From assembly GCF_013415845.1 (NCBI RefSeq), contig NZ_CP058907.1:4976501-5040500 (forward strand): a stretch of DNA of 64,000 nt, read 5' to 3'. Made by a program: the position numbers and the translations under genes. Below, in pieces: positions 34,545-43,147 of the stretch. Source of the stretch: Rhodopseudomonas palustris. Lineage in GTDB: Bacteria > Pseudomonadota > Alphaproteobacteria > Rhizobiales > Xanthobacteraceae. How positions within the stretch are numbered: position 1 is the stretch's first letter; each line of letters opens with the position of its first letter. Below the pieces are notes generated by a model. It saw only the letters and a list, made by a program, of their open reading frames with translations, was not told where the DNA came from and made no database searches.

Positions 34545-35306
34545 TCAGCCGATCACATGATAACCGGCGTCGATGTACTCGATATTGCCGGTTAGCGACC
34601 GCGCGCTGTCACCGACCAGAAAAGCGGCGACCGCGCCAACATCCTCGATGCTGACGAGCTGATGCGCCGGCAGCCGGGCGCGGGTGCGCTCCAGGAGTTC
34701 GTCGAACCGCGCGATGCCCGACGCGGCGCGCGTCATCAGTGGCCCCGGGGACAGCGCATGAACGCGGATCTTTTTCGGCGCCAGTTCGGCCGCGATGTAG
34801 CGCACCGAGCTTTCCAGCGCCGCCTTCACCGGACCCATCAGGTTGTAGTCTTCGACCACTTTCTCCGAGCCGTAGAACGACACGGTGAGCAGGCAGCCGC
34901 CGTCCGGCATCAGCGGCTCGGCGAGCTTGGCCATGCGGATGAACGAATGACACGACACGTCCATCGCCATCGCAAAGCCGGCCTGCGAGCAATCGACCAC
35001 GCGGCCGTGGAGATCTTCCTTCGGCGCGAACGCGATCGAATGCAGCAGGAAATCGAGCCGGCCCCATTGCTGGGATATCCGTTCGAACACGGCTTCGAGC
35101 TGGCCAGGCTCGCGCACGTCGCACGGCACCACGATCGGACAGCCGAGCTGTTCGGCGAGCGGGACAACGTGAGGCGCGGCCTTGTCGTTGAGATAGGTGA
35201 CGGCGAGTTCGGCGCCGGCGTCGCGAAACGCGCGCGCGCAACCGAATGCGATGCTCTGATCGTTGGCAATGCCGACGACCAGACCCTTCTTACCCTGCAA
35301 GTTCAT
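34545..35306 (-). CDS. fabI: Enoyl-ACP reductase (FabI type)
   Basis: A 253-residue short-chain reductase. The FabI-type NADH site is LVVGIANDQSIAFGCARAF and the catalytic set is Y144, Y154 and K161 (FYGSEKVVEDYNLMGPVK, Y-x6-K). The family LSPGPLMTRAASGI segment and the C-terminal GNIEYIDAGYHVIG agree. It reduces enoyl-ACP in fatty acid synthesis. Related genomes have several fabI paralogues; this one is 19 bp upstream of the MaoC-phosphotransacetylase gene, so it may be a specialised copy serving the acyl-phosphate/acetate cluster. Confidence 0.9.
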   Translation of the reverse strand: MNLQGKKGLVVGIANDQSIAFGCARAFRDAGAELAVTYLNDKAAPHVVPLAEQLGCPIVVPCDVREPGQLEAVFERISQQWGRLDFLLHSIAFAPKEDLHGRVVDCSQAGFAMAMDVSCHSFIRMAKLAEPLMPDGGCLLTVSFYGSEKVVEDYNLMGPVKAALESSVRYIAAELAPKKIRVHALSPGPLMTRAASGIARFDELLERTRARLPAHQLVSIEDVGAVAAFLVGDSARSLTGNIEYIDAGYHVIG

Positions 35307-35388
35307 TTGTTCTCCGTAACCTCAGCACCGTGTCATCACCATGACAGGTGCATTCGACCAACCGCCGGGCGCGGCTGGACGCCGCCCT

Positions 35389-36258
35389 TCACTTCAACAA
35401 TTGCTGGCGCATCTGTAATAGCTCTTTGCGCCGGGCGGGCGTGGTCTCCGGATAGCTCATTTTGAGCGATTCCATCGTCTCGGCGATCACCTGCGAGACG
35501 ATCAGTCGCGCATTCTCCTTGTCATCCGCCGGAACGGCGTACCACGGAGAGTCCTCACTGGAGGTTTCGCTGAGGCACTTCTCGTAAGCATCCATATAGT
35601 CGTCCCAGTACTGACGCTCTTCGAGATCGGCAGCACTGAACTTCCAGTTCTTCTCCGGCTCGTCGATCCGCGCCAGGAAGCGCTTGCGCTGTTCGTCCTT
35701 CGACAGGTGGAGGAAAAATTTGACAATCCGGGTACCGTTGGCGTGCAGATGCTGCTCCAGATTGCGGATCGAACGATAGCGTTTGTGCCAAAACGATTTG
35801 CCGAAATTCTCGCCGTTCGGCACCGCCTCGCTCTGAAGGATGTCCGGGTGAACCCGGACAATCAGCACTTCCTCGTAGTAGGACCGGTTGAAGACGCCGA
35901 TCCGGCCACGCTCGGGGAGATCCCGGGTGGTCCGCCACAGAAAGTCGTGCTGCAGCTCGGTGGCGCTGGGGTGCTTGAAGCTGAACACCTGGCAGCCCTG
36001 CGGATTGATCCCCGACAGCACATGCCGGATCACCCCATCCTTGCCGGCGGCGTCCATCGCCTGAAAGATCAGCAGCACGGCGTGGCGGTTACTGGCGTAG
36101 AGCAACTGCTGCAGATCGCTCAGCCGTTCGACCTGGGTGCGGAGCAATTCATGGTAATGCTCTTTGGATTCATAGAACGGATCGACCTTGGTGGGCCATT
36201 TGCCGAGGTCGACTTTCTCGCCTTCCCCGACCCGGAACTGCTTGGTCTTGATCTTCAT
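35389..36258 (-). CDS. Polyphosphate kinase 2 family protein
   Basis: A 289-residue P-loop kinase with Walker A-like AMDAAGKDG (67-75) and the PPK2 segment [31 protein letters not shown] (108-138), followed by a lid rich in Lys and Arg. PPK2 enzymes use polyphosphate to phosphorylate nucleoside mono- or diphosphates. One-domain size fits class I or III; the ADP/AMP preference cannot be decided by eye. ATG 36258 has AAAGGACGGGA upstream. It lies just upstream of fabI/pta/ackA on the same strand with an 82-bp gap, so acetate and polyphosphate energy metabolism may be linked. Confidence 0.92.
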   Translation of the reverse strand: MKIKTKQFRVGEGEKVDLGKWPTKVDPFYESKEHYHELLRTQVERLSDLQQLLYASNRHAVLLIFQAMDAAGKDGVIRHVLSGINPQGCQVFSFKHPSATELQHDFLWRTTRDLPERGRIGVFNRSYYEEVLIVRVHPDILQSEAVPNGENFGKSFWHKRYRSIRNLEQHLHANGTRIVKFFLHLSKDEQRKRFLARIDEPEKNWKFSAADLEERQYWDDYMDAYEKCLSETSSEDSPWYAVPADDKENARLIVSQVIAETMESLKMSYPETTPARRKELLQMRQQLLK

Positions 36259-36639
36259 TCCCGTCCTTTCGACGTCCTGAACACGGGCTCCGGCCGGCCC
36301 GCCGCCCCGGCGGTCTTCCCGTTCAGGGGAATTATAACCATCTCGGCGGCGTCGCCACCACCGCCCGATGGCCAATGAACTCAGTCAGGCTTCGTTCATC
36401 AAAGGCGCCCTATGGTTGCAGCCGCTCGGGCATGGGCACCGCAGGGTGCACACCCGACATAAAGCGACCTCATTTGTACTTCATCTGCGCCCGGCCTGAG
36501 GGCTTATCTGGCGGCCTGAAGCGCTTGTGTAGTCAACGGAAATCACTATGGTGCGGGCCGCCGCGGACGGCCTCGGTTGCCGAATTGAGCCGGCACCCGT
36601 CGCTTCCGACGGTCCACAGCGCTGATAAGAGCGGTCGAG
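36259..36639. other. Divergent intergenic region, no gene seen
   Basis: The 381 bases between the PPK2 gene and the membrane-protein gene at 36640 contain no credible coding frame on either strand. They must hold promoters for both genes, but I find no EcfG-type or other clear promoter match. Confidence 0.6.
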
Positions 36640-38022
36640 ATGGAGACTTCTATTCCCGGTAAGGTTCTCGCCGCGCAAGCGCGCCGGAGCAACGCGGCGC
36701 GGATCGCGCTGTTTGTACTGCCACTGCTAATGCTGGCCCCGGCGATCTGGAACGGCTATCCGCTGCTCCAATACGACACCGGCGGCTACCTCGCTCGCTG
36801 GTACGAGGGTTACCTCGTCATCAACCGCGCGACCTCCTACGGCATCTACCTGCATCTTGGTGAGCAGACCCAGTTCTGGCTCAACCTCGGCTTTCAGGCC
36901 ATCGTCTCACTGTGGCTGATCCAGCTGACGCTGCGGGTATTCGGTATCACGAAACCGTTCGGGCTCGCCGCGATCGGCGTGGGATTGATCGCCACCACGG
37001 CGCTGCCGTGGATCACCAGCATGCTGCTGACCGATATCTTCGCCGGTCTGTCGGTGCTGTCGCTGTTCCTGCTGATCGCCTATCGCGACCAGACCTCGGT
37101 GGTCGAAAAGATTCTGCTGTTCGCCTTCACGGCGTTCGCCGCCTCGACCCACAGCGCCACCATGATCGTGCTCACCGGCGTGTGCGGCGCTGGCTGGCTG
37201 CTGCTGCCCTGGCTGCGCGGCCGGGTTACCGCGTCCGGCCTGACCCTGGCCAGCTCGGCCCTGGTGATCGGCGCGCTGCTGGTGCTCAGCTGCAACTACG
37301 CGCTGTCGGGCAAGTTCACCTGGACCCCGGGCGGCTCCGGCGTCGCGTTCGGCCGGATGCTGCAGGATGGCATCGTCAAGCGCTACCTCGACGACAACTG
37401 CCCCCGCCAACAGCTCAAGCTGTGCCCCTACAAGGACGAGCTGCCGCCGACCGGCGACGACTTCCTGTGGGGCGGCAACAACATGTTCGACAAGCTCGGC
37501 CGCTTCGAAGGCATGAGCGACGAGATGGAATTCATCTCCAAGCAGGCCGTGACCGCCTATCCGTGGATGCAGTTCAAGGCCGCCACCAAGGCGACCTGGG
37601 ATCAGCTGGTGCATGTCGCCACCGGCGAAGGCACCAACGGCTGGCTGCCGCACACCTACGGCATCATCGAGCGCTATCTGCCCGAGCAGAGCAAGGCGAT
37701 GCGGGCCGCCAAGCAGCAGCATTGGGATATCAATTTCGACGCTGTGAACATGGTCCACGTGCCGGTGGCGCTGGGATCGATGGTGCTGATGCTGGTGATC
37801 CTCGGCTCGGCGCTGTGGCGGCACCGCCTCGACGACGTGACGCTGCTGGCCGGCACGGTGACGCTGGCGCTGCTCGGCAACGCGCTGATCTGCGGCATCA
37901 TTTCCGGCCCGCACGACCGCTATGGCTCACGGATCGTCTGGATCGCGACCTTCACCGCCATGATCGCGGGGATCAAATACTTCATCGACGATCGCAATTC
38001 GGCTGACGACGGCGCCGATTAG
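36640..38022 (+). CDS. Polytopic membrane protein, glycosyltransferase-like layout
   Basis: A 460-residue inner-membrane protein with about nine hydrophobic segments (ALFVLPLLMLAPAIW, LAAIGVGLIATTALPW, ILLFAFTAFAASTHSATMIVL, LASSALVIGALLVLS and others). A large loop (about 235-365) contains four cysteines and many charged residues and probably lies in the periplasm. The early motif GYPLLQYDTGGYLARWYEG resembles the first loop of GT-C-type membrane glycosyltransferases, where an Asp is catalytic, but I cannot place it in a family. Conserved in Bradyrhizobiaceae as far as I recall, unnamed. A terminator follows at 38051. Confidence 0.75.
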   Translation: METSIPGKVLAAQARRSNAARIALFVLPLLMLAPAIWNGYPLLQYDTGGYLARWYEGYLVINRATSYGIYLHLGEQTQFWLNLGFQAIVSLWLIQLTLRVFGITKPFGLAAIGVGLIATTALPWITSMLLTDIFAGLSVLSLFLLIAYRDQTSVVEKILLFAFTAFAASTHSATMIVLTGVCGAGWLLLPWLRGRVTASGLTLASSALVIGALLVLSCNYALSGKFTWTPGGSGVAFGRMLQDGIVKRYLDDNCPRQQLKLCPYKDELPPTGDDFLWGGNNMFDKLGRFEGMSDEMEFISKQAVTAYPWMQFKAATKATWDQLVHVATGEGTNGWLPHTYGIIERYLPEQSKAMRAAKQQHWDINFDAVNMVHVPVALGSMVLMLVILGSALWRHRLDDVTLLAGTVTLALLGNALICGIISGPHDRYGSRIVWIATFTAMIAGIKYFIDDRNSADDGAD

Positions 38023-38050
38023 CGGCGCCATCAAATAGTCGCTACGAACA

Positions 38051-38083
38051 AAAGCCGCGCGGAGCGATCCGCGCGGCTTTGTC
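38051..38083. terminator. Bidirectional rho-independent terminator
   Basis: AAAGCCGCGCGGA, GCGA loop, TCCGCGCGGCTTT: a perfect 13-bp stem with A-run and T-run on either side. It serves the plus-strand membrane-protein gene and the convergent BA14K gene. Confidence 0.9.
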
Positions 38084-38102
38084 GTTTCAGATCGCCTAAC
38101 CG

Positions 38103-38507
38103 TTATGGGCAGGCGTGACGCCGGCCATCGTAGCCGAGATACGTGCCCGAGGCCGGGTCATACGAGCGGAAACGCTGCGAGCAGTACGCGTCGGCGTCGA
38201 CCGCGCCGGCTTGCGCCTGGCTGTTGGCGATCGCGCCGCCGATGATCGCACCGGCCGCGAGGCCGCCGATCGCCGGGCCCCAGCCATAGCCACCGTGCCG
38301 ATAGTAACCGCCGCCGCGGTGGCCATGCCAACCGCCACCGCCATGCCAGCCGTGATGATGATGGCGCCACTGCACCTGCTGTGTAGTTACCGGTGCCGGC
38401 TGGGCGGCAGCGCCCACCATCAACGGAGCGGCCGACGCCGGAACGGACGCCACGGCAATCGAGCCCAGCACTAGCGCGGCCGCGGGAAGGATACGCGTTG
38501 TCATCAT
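38103..38507 (-). CDS. BA14K family exported protein
   Basis: A 134-residue protein with a Sec signal peptide (AALVLGSIAVASVPASAAP). The mature part has a His/Gly/Tyr-rich section (WRHHHHGWHGGGGWHGHRGGGYYRHGGYGWG, which could bind metal), a glycine-zipper-like membrane segment GPAIGGLAAGAIIGGAIA, and the C-terminal BA14K motif YCSQRFRSYDPASGTYLGYDG..HACP. BA14K proteins of Brucella are surface-exposed immunoreactive proteins of unclear function. AAGGAGAG precedes ATG 38507, and an EcfG-type promoter lies 77 bp upstream. Confidence 0.88.
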   Translation of the reverse strand: MMTTRILPAAALVLGSIAVASVPASAAPLMVGAAAQPAPVTTQQVQWRHHHHGWHGGGGWHGHRGGGYYRHGGYGWGPAIGGLAAGAIIGGAIANSQAQAGAVDADAYCSQRFRSYDPASGTYLGYDGRRHACP

Positions 38508-38583
38508 TGAAACTCTCCTTGTTCTGAGAACTGATCGACCACGTTTGCGACCCAGCAACGGCCGGCAGACGGTCTGCCGAGAC

Positions 38584-38608
38584 AACGGTCGGTACCAACG
38601 CCCGTTCC
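38584..38608 (-). promoter_or_regulatory. EcfG-type promoter for the BA14K gene
   Basis: Minus strand: GGAAC at 38608-38604, a spacer of exactly 16 bases, CGTT at 38587-38584. This is a full consensus match to the alphaproteobacterial general stress sigma factor promoter. The start codon is 77 bp downstream. Confidence 0.65.
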
Positions 38609-38736
38609 GTCGGCGGGGGTGCGGCGGAGTGCGCGGTACCGCATCGTACGGTTCACTCACCGATGACCCTCTCAAACGAACAAGGGACGGCGCGAAGCCG
38701 TCCCTTGCCGGAACTCACCAGATGGAGCCGTTCAGC

Positions 38737-40299
38737 TCAGCCCTTCGCGATCGGCACGGCGACGAAGCGTGCCGCCGAATCCGCCGTCTTCACCCGCATC
38801 AGCACGGTCTTCTTGCCGTCCTTGCCGGCCTGTGTGAGCGCGTTGCGGACGTCACCGGTATTGGTCACCGCCTTGCCGCCGACGTCGAGGATGATGTCGC
38901 CGGTGCGCAGGCCCTTGTCGGCGGCCGGCCCGTCCGGATCGACGCCGGTAACGACCACCCCGTTCTTGCCGGCACCGTCGACGTCGCTGGCCGGCGCCAC
39001 GCGCAGGCCGAGATACGGACGGGTAGCGTCACGATCGCCGCTGCTGTCGGCGACCTTCTGATGATCACCGGGCATTTCGGCAAGCGTCAGATCCATCGTC
39101 TTGGACTGGCCGTTGTGCAGCACGTCAAGCTTCACCGAGGAGCCCGGCGCCAGCGTGCTGATGGTGCGGGCGAGCGCGCGGGAGTCCTTGACCTCCTTGC
39201 CGTCGACCGCCGTGATCACGTCGCCGGCCTTGATGCCCGCCTTCGCGGCCGGGCTGCCGTCCTGCGGACTGTCGACCAGAGCGCCGCGCGCCTGCTTCAT
39301 GCCGAGACTGTCGGCGATCTCCGCCGTGACCGGCTGCACCTGCACGCCGAGCCAGCCGCGGGTGACGTAGCCCTTGTCCTTGAGCTGCGACACCACCAGC
39401 TTCGCGGTCGCCGCCGGGATATCGAAGCCGATGCCGACCGAGCCGCCCGATGGCGAATAGATCGCGGTGTTGACGCCGATCACATTGCCATTGGTGTCGA
39501 ACGCCGGACCGCCGGAATTGCCCTTGTTGATCGGCGCGTCGATCTGCACGTAGTCGTCATAGGGGCCCGAACCGATGTCACGGCCGCGCGCCGAGACGAT
39601 GCCCGCCGTCACCGTGCCGCCGAGGCCGAACGGATTGCCGACAGCGATCACCCAATCGCCGACGCGCGCCGGCGCATCGGCGAAATTGACGTGCGGAAAA
39701 TCGGTTTTGCCGTCGACCTTGATCAGCGCCAGATCGGTCTTGTCGTCGGTGCCGACGACCTTGGCGGTGTAGATAGTGCCGTCGTCGGTCGTCACCTGCA
39801 CCGACTTGGCGTGATCGACCACGTGATTATTGGTGACCGCGTAGCCGTCGGCGGTGATGAAGAAGCCGGAGCCTTCGCCGGTGATCATCTGGTGCCGCTT
39901 CGGCATGCCTTCAGGACCGCGGAAGCCGAACTGACGCTCGAACTGCTGGAACGGTGCAAGGCCCCGCGGCATCTGCATCTGATCGCCGTCACCATCGTCA
40001 CGCACCAGCGGCGTGGTCTGGCGATCGTCGTCGATCTTGACCCGCACCGAAATCACTGCCGGCTTGACCTTGTCGACCAGATCGCCGAACCCGGCGGGCG
40101 CCGGCTTGCCGTTTTCAGCCGCATAGGCCGGCGACGTCAGCGACGGCATCTCGCGGGTGAGAAATCCGGCGCCGCCGAGCGCCACCACCATGCTCAAGCC
40201 GGCAGCGGAAGCCAACAGCGAGAGACGCCGCGGCCTCAACACCTTGCGGATGTGAGCCTCGGTTTGAGCTGATACGTGGTCGAAATGGTCGCCTTCCAT
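38737..40299 (-). CDS. Periplasmic Do/DegP-type serine protease
   Basis: A 520-residue HtrA protease. The N-terminus holds a membrane anchor or uncleaved signal (LSLLASAAGLSMVVALGGAGFL). The protease domain has an intact triad: H159 (TNNHVV), D189 (KTDLALI) and S262 (GNSGGPAF). Two PDZ domains follow (about 300-395 and 410-515). It degrades or refolds damaged envelope proteins. A GGAGA site precedes the chosen ATG 40299. A Gln/Asp-rich loop (about 92-135) between the first strands matches the regulatory LA loop of DegP. It contrasts with the triad-less relative at 46501. Confidence 0.93.
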   Translation of the reverse strand: MEGDHFDHVSAQTEAHIRKVLRPRRLSLLASAAGLSMVVALGGAGFLTREMPSLTSPAYAAENGKPAPAGFGDLVDKVKPAVISVRVKIDDDRQTTPLVRDDGDGDQMQMPRGLAPFQQFERQFGFRGPEGMPKRHQMITGEGSGFFITADGYAVTNNHVVDHAKSVQVTTDDGTIYTAKVVGTDDKTDLALIKVDGKTDFPHVNFADAPARVGDWVIAVGNPFGLGGTVTAGIVSARGRDIGSGPYDDYVQIDAPINKGNSGGPAFDTNGNVIGVNTAIYSPSGGSVGIGFDIPAATAKLVVSQLKDKGYVTRGWLGVQVQPVTAEIADSLGMKQARGALVDSPQDGSPAAKAGIKAGDVITAVDGKEVKDSRALARTISTLAPGSSVKLDVLHNGQSKTMDLTLAEMPGDHQKVADSSGDRDATRPYLGLRVAPASDVDGAGKNGVVVTGVDPDGPAADKGLRTGDIILDVGGKAVTNTGDVRNALTQAGKDGKKTVLMRVKTADSAARFVAVPIAKG

Positions 40300-40542
40300 G
40301 ACATGGTCTCCATCTGGTCGATCGTGAGCGTGAAACGATGAGACTGAATATAGGAGAGCGACCTTACGGCGAGCTGTGCCTGATATTAATCTTCGGCAAG
40401 ATGCTATCACGCGCACGCGAGCACAGACTGGAAAGCTTGCGCGGAGAGATGCAGAGGAAAAGGCGATTACTTACTATTCTGTAAGATAGATCAAATGCGC
40501 GAGTGGCGGCGTATGCGCTGGCACACGCCGTCTTAGGCTCGC

Positions 40543-41031
40543 TTAGCGGCGCTTCATCGAGACCGAGATCTGCCGCACGTCATTGCCTTGCGGCACGATC
40601 GTGACCGACTGCGACGTGCCGCGGGTCACGACCGACAACGAGGCGTTGAAGCCCGGTCCTCCCACCTGCGCCGAGAGGCTGCCGCCACGCATCGTGCCCG
40701 ACACATTGCCGGTAACGTTGCGGGTCGCCTCGCCCCAGGTACCGGAGATGCGGCCGCCGGATTCTTCGACGTTGCTCGAGATGTCGAACTTGTAGCTGTC
40801 GCTGGCACAGGTCAGCTTCTGCTGCATCAGACGGCCGCCGCCGCCGACCGCATACGACGCCTGGCAGCGAATCCGCTCGGCCGAGCCGTCCGACATCTGC
40901 ACGCGTCCATTACCCGCCCAGTAGCCGGCCAGGCCGTCGAAAGCGCCCGCAGCGACGCCCGCAGTCGGTGCGAGCAGCAGCGCACCAGCGAAGCCGGCGG
41001 CGAGGACGGGAGCGGCGAAACGAAAGGTCAT
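40543..41031 (-). CDS. Exported hypothetical protein
   Basis: A 162-residue protein with a clear Sec signal peptide (FAAPVLAAGFAGALLLAPTAGVAAG). The mature part is beta-rich: FDGLAGYWAGNGRVQMSDGSAERIRCQASY, two cysteines likely disulfide-linked, and repeated strands GRISGTWGEATRNVTGNVSG and GGSLSAQVGGPGFNASLSV, resembling a lipocalin-like or small barrel fold. A GGAGG site precedes the ATG. Seen in related genera as a conserved unnamed protein; function unknown. Confidence 0.75.
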   Translation of the reverse strand: MTFRFAAPVLAAGFAGALLLAPTAGVAAGAFDGLAGYWAGNGRVQMSDGSAERIRCQASYAVGGGGRLMQQKLTCASDSYKFDISSNVEESGGRISGTWGEATRNVTGNVSGTMRGGSLSAQVGGPGFNASLSVVTRGTSQSVTIVPQGNDVRQISVSMKRR

Positions 41032-41139
41032 GAGGGCCTCCGGAGGGCGAACGACAGCAAGCGGCGCGGAACCCCGCCGCGCGGGTCTTGCACAACGATC
41101 CTGCCGGCTTTCGGTTTCATCGGCCTGCCGGCCGCGGCT

Positions 41140-41424
41140 CTAACCGAGCAACAGCGCAATCAACGTGCCGACGACCACGCCGGCGCAGGCACCGGACAGG
41201 ACGAAAACCGAGCCCCACAACAGAAAATAGCCGACCACCGCACCGAGCGTCTTGTCGAGGTGATCGCCGTACATCCAGAACGACGCCGCACAGCCTGCGA
41301 GGACGATCGCCGCGACCGCGACTCTGAGCCACAGCGCCTGGCGCGATGCACGTGCGACGAACCAAGCCCCCCACCCGACGACGGCGGCGAGCAGCACCCA
41401 GGCAATGATCAAACGGACGGCCAT
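41140..41424 (-). CDS. Small membrane protein
   Basis: A 94-residue protein with three hydrophobic helices (LIIAWVLLAAVVGWGAWFVA, LRVAVAAIVLAGCAASFWM, GSVFVLSGACAGVVVGTLIALLLG) and short loops. There is no signal peptide cleavage site, so it is probably an integral inner-membrane protein. No domain recognised. It is divergent from the ABC transporter operon, with 157 bp between starts. Confidence 0.6.
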   Translation of the reverse strand: MAVRLIIAWVLLAAVVGWGAWFVARASRQALWLRVAVAAIVLAGCAASFWMYGDHLDKTLGAVVGYFLLWGSVFVLSGACAGVVVGTLIALLLG

Positions 41425-41581
41425 GATGGTTTCCAGGGTATAGAGGACGACCTAAGCCGTGGAGTCGACGAACGGATGACGGATCGCCGCCGCGGCGGAT
41501 TTCAATTACATTATCGGCGCGCGGGCGTCCTTGCCCGGTCGTGGACCTTACGGAATTACCCTGCCGCCGATGTGATGGTGA

Positions 41582-43147
41582 ATGGCTCCCCCTTCTGATT
41601 CCGATCCGCGCGAGCCGTCGCCGCCGCTGTTTCAGGGGCGCGGGCTGACCAAGCGATTCGGAAGCTTTGTCGCCAATCAAGCGATCGATCTCGACATCGC
41701 CGGCGGCGAGGTCCACGCGTTGCTCGGTGAGAACGGCGCCGGCAAGTCGACGCTGGTGAAGCTGATCACCGGGCTGCTGCAGCCGGACGACGGCCGGATG
41801 ATCTGGCGCGGGACGCCGATCGCGTTCGCGGGCCCGGCGGAAGCGCGAGCTTACGGCATCGCCGCGGTGTCGCAGCACTTCGCCCTGTTCGACAATCTCA
41901 CCGTGGTCGAGAATGTCGCGCTTGGGCTCGATCGCCGCATCTCGGTCGGCAGGCTGGCGACGGAGCTGGAGCAGATCTCGCAGCGCTACGGCCTGCCGCT
42001 CGATCCCAAGCGCGAGGTATGGCGACTGTCGGTCGGCGAGCGGCAGCGCATCGAGATCGTCCGCGCGCTGCTGCAAAACCCGCAGCTTTTGATCCTCGAC
42101 GAGCCCACCGCCGTGCTGACACCCGCGGAAGCCGATAGGCTGTTCGACGTGCTGGAACGGCTGAAGGCCGATGGCCGCGCGCTGCTGTACATCTCTCACA
42201 AGCTCGACGAGGTGAAGCGCCTCGCCGGCGTCGCCACCATCCTGCGCGCCGGCCGCGTCGTCGGCAGCTGCGACCCACGCCAGGAAAGCGCCGCCTCGAT
42301 GGCCCGGATGATGGTCGGCAGCGACGTGACGGCGCCGAAGCAGTCCAGCCATTCGATCGGCGGCCCGTTGCTGAGCGTCAGCGGTCTGACGCAGCGTCCT
42401 GACGATCCGCATGGCGTGACGCTGCGCGACATCGCGCTGGAGGTGCGCAGCGGCGAGATCGTGGGTATCGCAGGCGTTGCCGGCAACGGCCAGGACGAGC
42501 TGTTCGCGGCGCTGTCCGGCGAGACGCAGGTCGCGCAATCGGACGTGATCCATATTGCCGGCGAGGCCGCCGGAAGCCTCTCGATCAACCAGCGGCGCCG
42601 GCTCGGCGCCGCTTTCGTGCCAGAACAACGGCTCGGCCACGCCACCGTGCCGACGATGAGCTTGTCTGACAACGCGCTGCTGACCGGACACGCGACCGGC
42701 GCGCTGGTGAAGTTCGGCCTGGTCAACCGCGGCGCTGCGCTGGCGCTGGTCGATCGGGTCAGCGAGGCCTTCGACGTACGCAAAGCCAGCCGAGATCCGG
42801 AGGCGGCGCGGCTGTCCGGCGGCAATCTCCAGAAATTCATCGTCGGACGCGAGATCCTGCGGCAGCCCCGTCTGCTGATCGTCGATCAGCCGAGTTGGGG
42901 GCTGGATGCCGGCGCCGCCAGCGCGATCCGCCAAGCACTGCTCGATCTCGCCGCAAGCGGCGCGGCAGTGCTGGTGATCAGCCAGGACCTCGATGAGCTG
43001 ATCGAGATCGCCGATCGCATCGCGGTGATGTTTCACGGAAGGCTATCGCCGCCACGCCCCGTCAGCGAGATCGGCCGCGATCAGCTCGGGCTGTTGATGG
43101 GCGGCAGCGGCTGGCCGACGGAGGTGCGCGATGTCGCTGGTGCTTGA
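41582..43147 (+). CDS. Nucleoside/simple-sugar-type ABC transporter ATPase (two-domain)
   Basis: A 521-residue double ATPase of the sugar/nucleoside importer class. The first domain has Walker A GENGAGKST, signature LSVGERQRIEI and Walker B LLILDEPTAVLTP; the second has the altered P-loop GVAGNGQDELF, signature LSGGNLQKFIVGREI and LLIVDQPSWGLDAG. The second Walker A and Walker B deviate (no GKS; DQP instead of DEP), which is normal for this class where one site is degenerate. It overlaps the permease gene by 17 bp. With the BMP-type binding protein downstream it should import nucleosides or related compounds. Confidence 0.92.
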   Translation: MAPPSDSDPREPSPPLFQGRGLTKRFGSFVANQAIDLDIAGGEVHALLGENGAGKSTLVKLITGLLQPDDGRMIWRGTPIAFAGPAEARAYGIAAVSQHFALFDNLTVVENVALGLDRRISVGRLATELEQISQRYGLPLDPKREVWRLSVGERQRIEIVRALLQNPQLLILDEPTAVLTPAEADRLFDVLERLKADGRALLYISHKLDEVKRLAGVATILRAGRVVGSCDPRQESAASMARMMVGSDVTAPKQSSHSIGGPLLSVSGLTQRPDDPHGVTLRDIALEVRSGEIVGIAGVAGNGQDELFAALSGETQVAQSDVIHIAGEAAGSLSINQRRRLGAAFVPEQRLGHATVPTMSLSDNALLTGHATGALVKFGLVNRGAALALVDRVSEAFDVRKASRDPEAARLSGGNLQKFIVGREILRQPRLLIVDQPSWGLDAGAASAIRQALLDLAASGAAVLVISQDLDELIEIADRIAVMFHGRLSPPRPVSEIGRDQLGLLMGGSGWPTEVRDVAGA

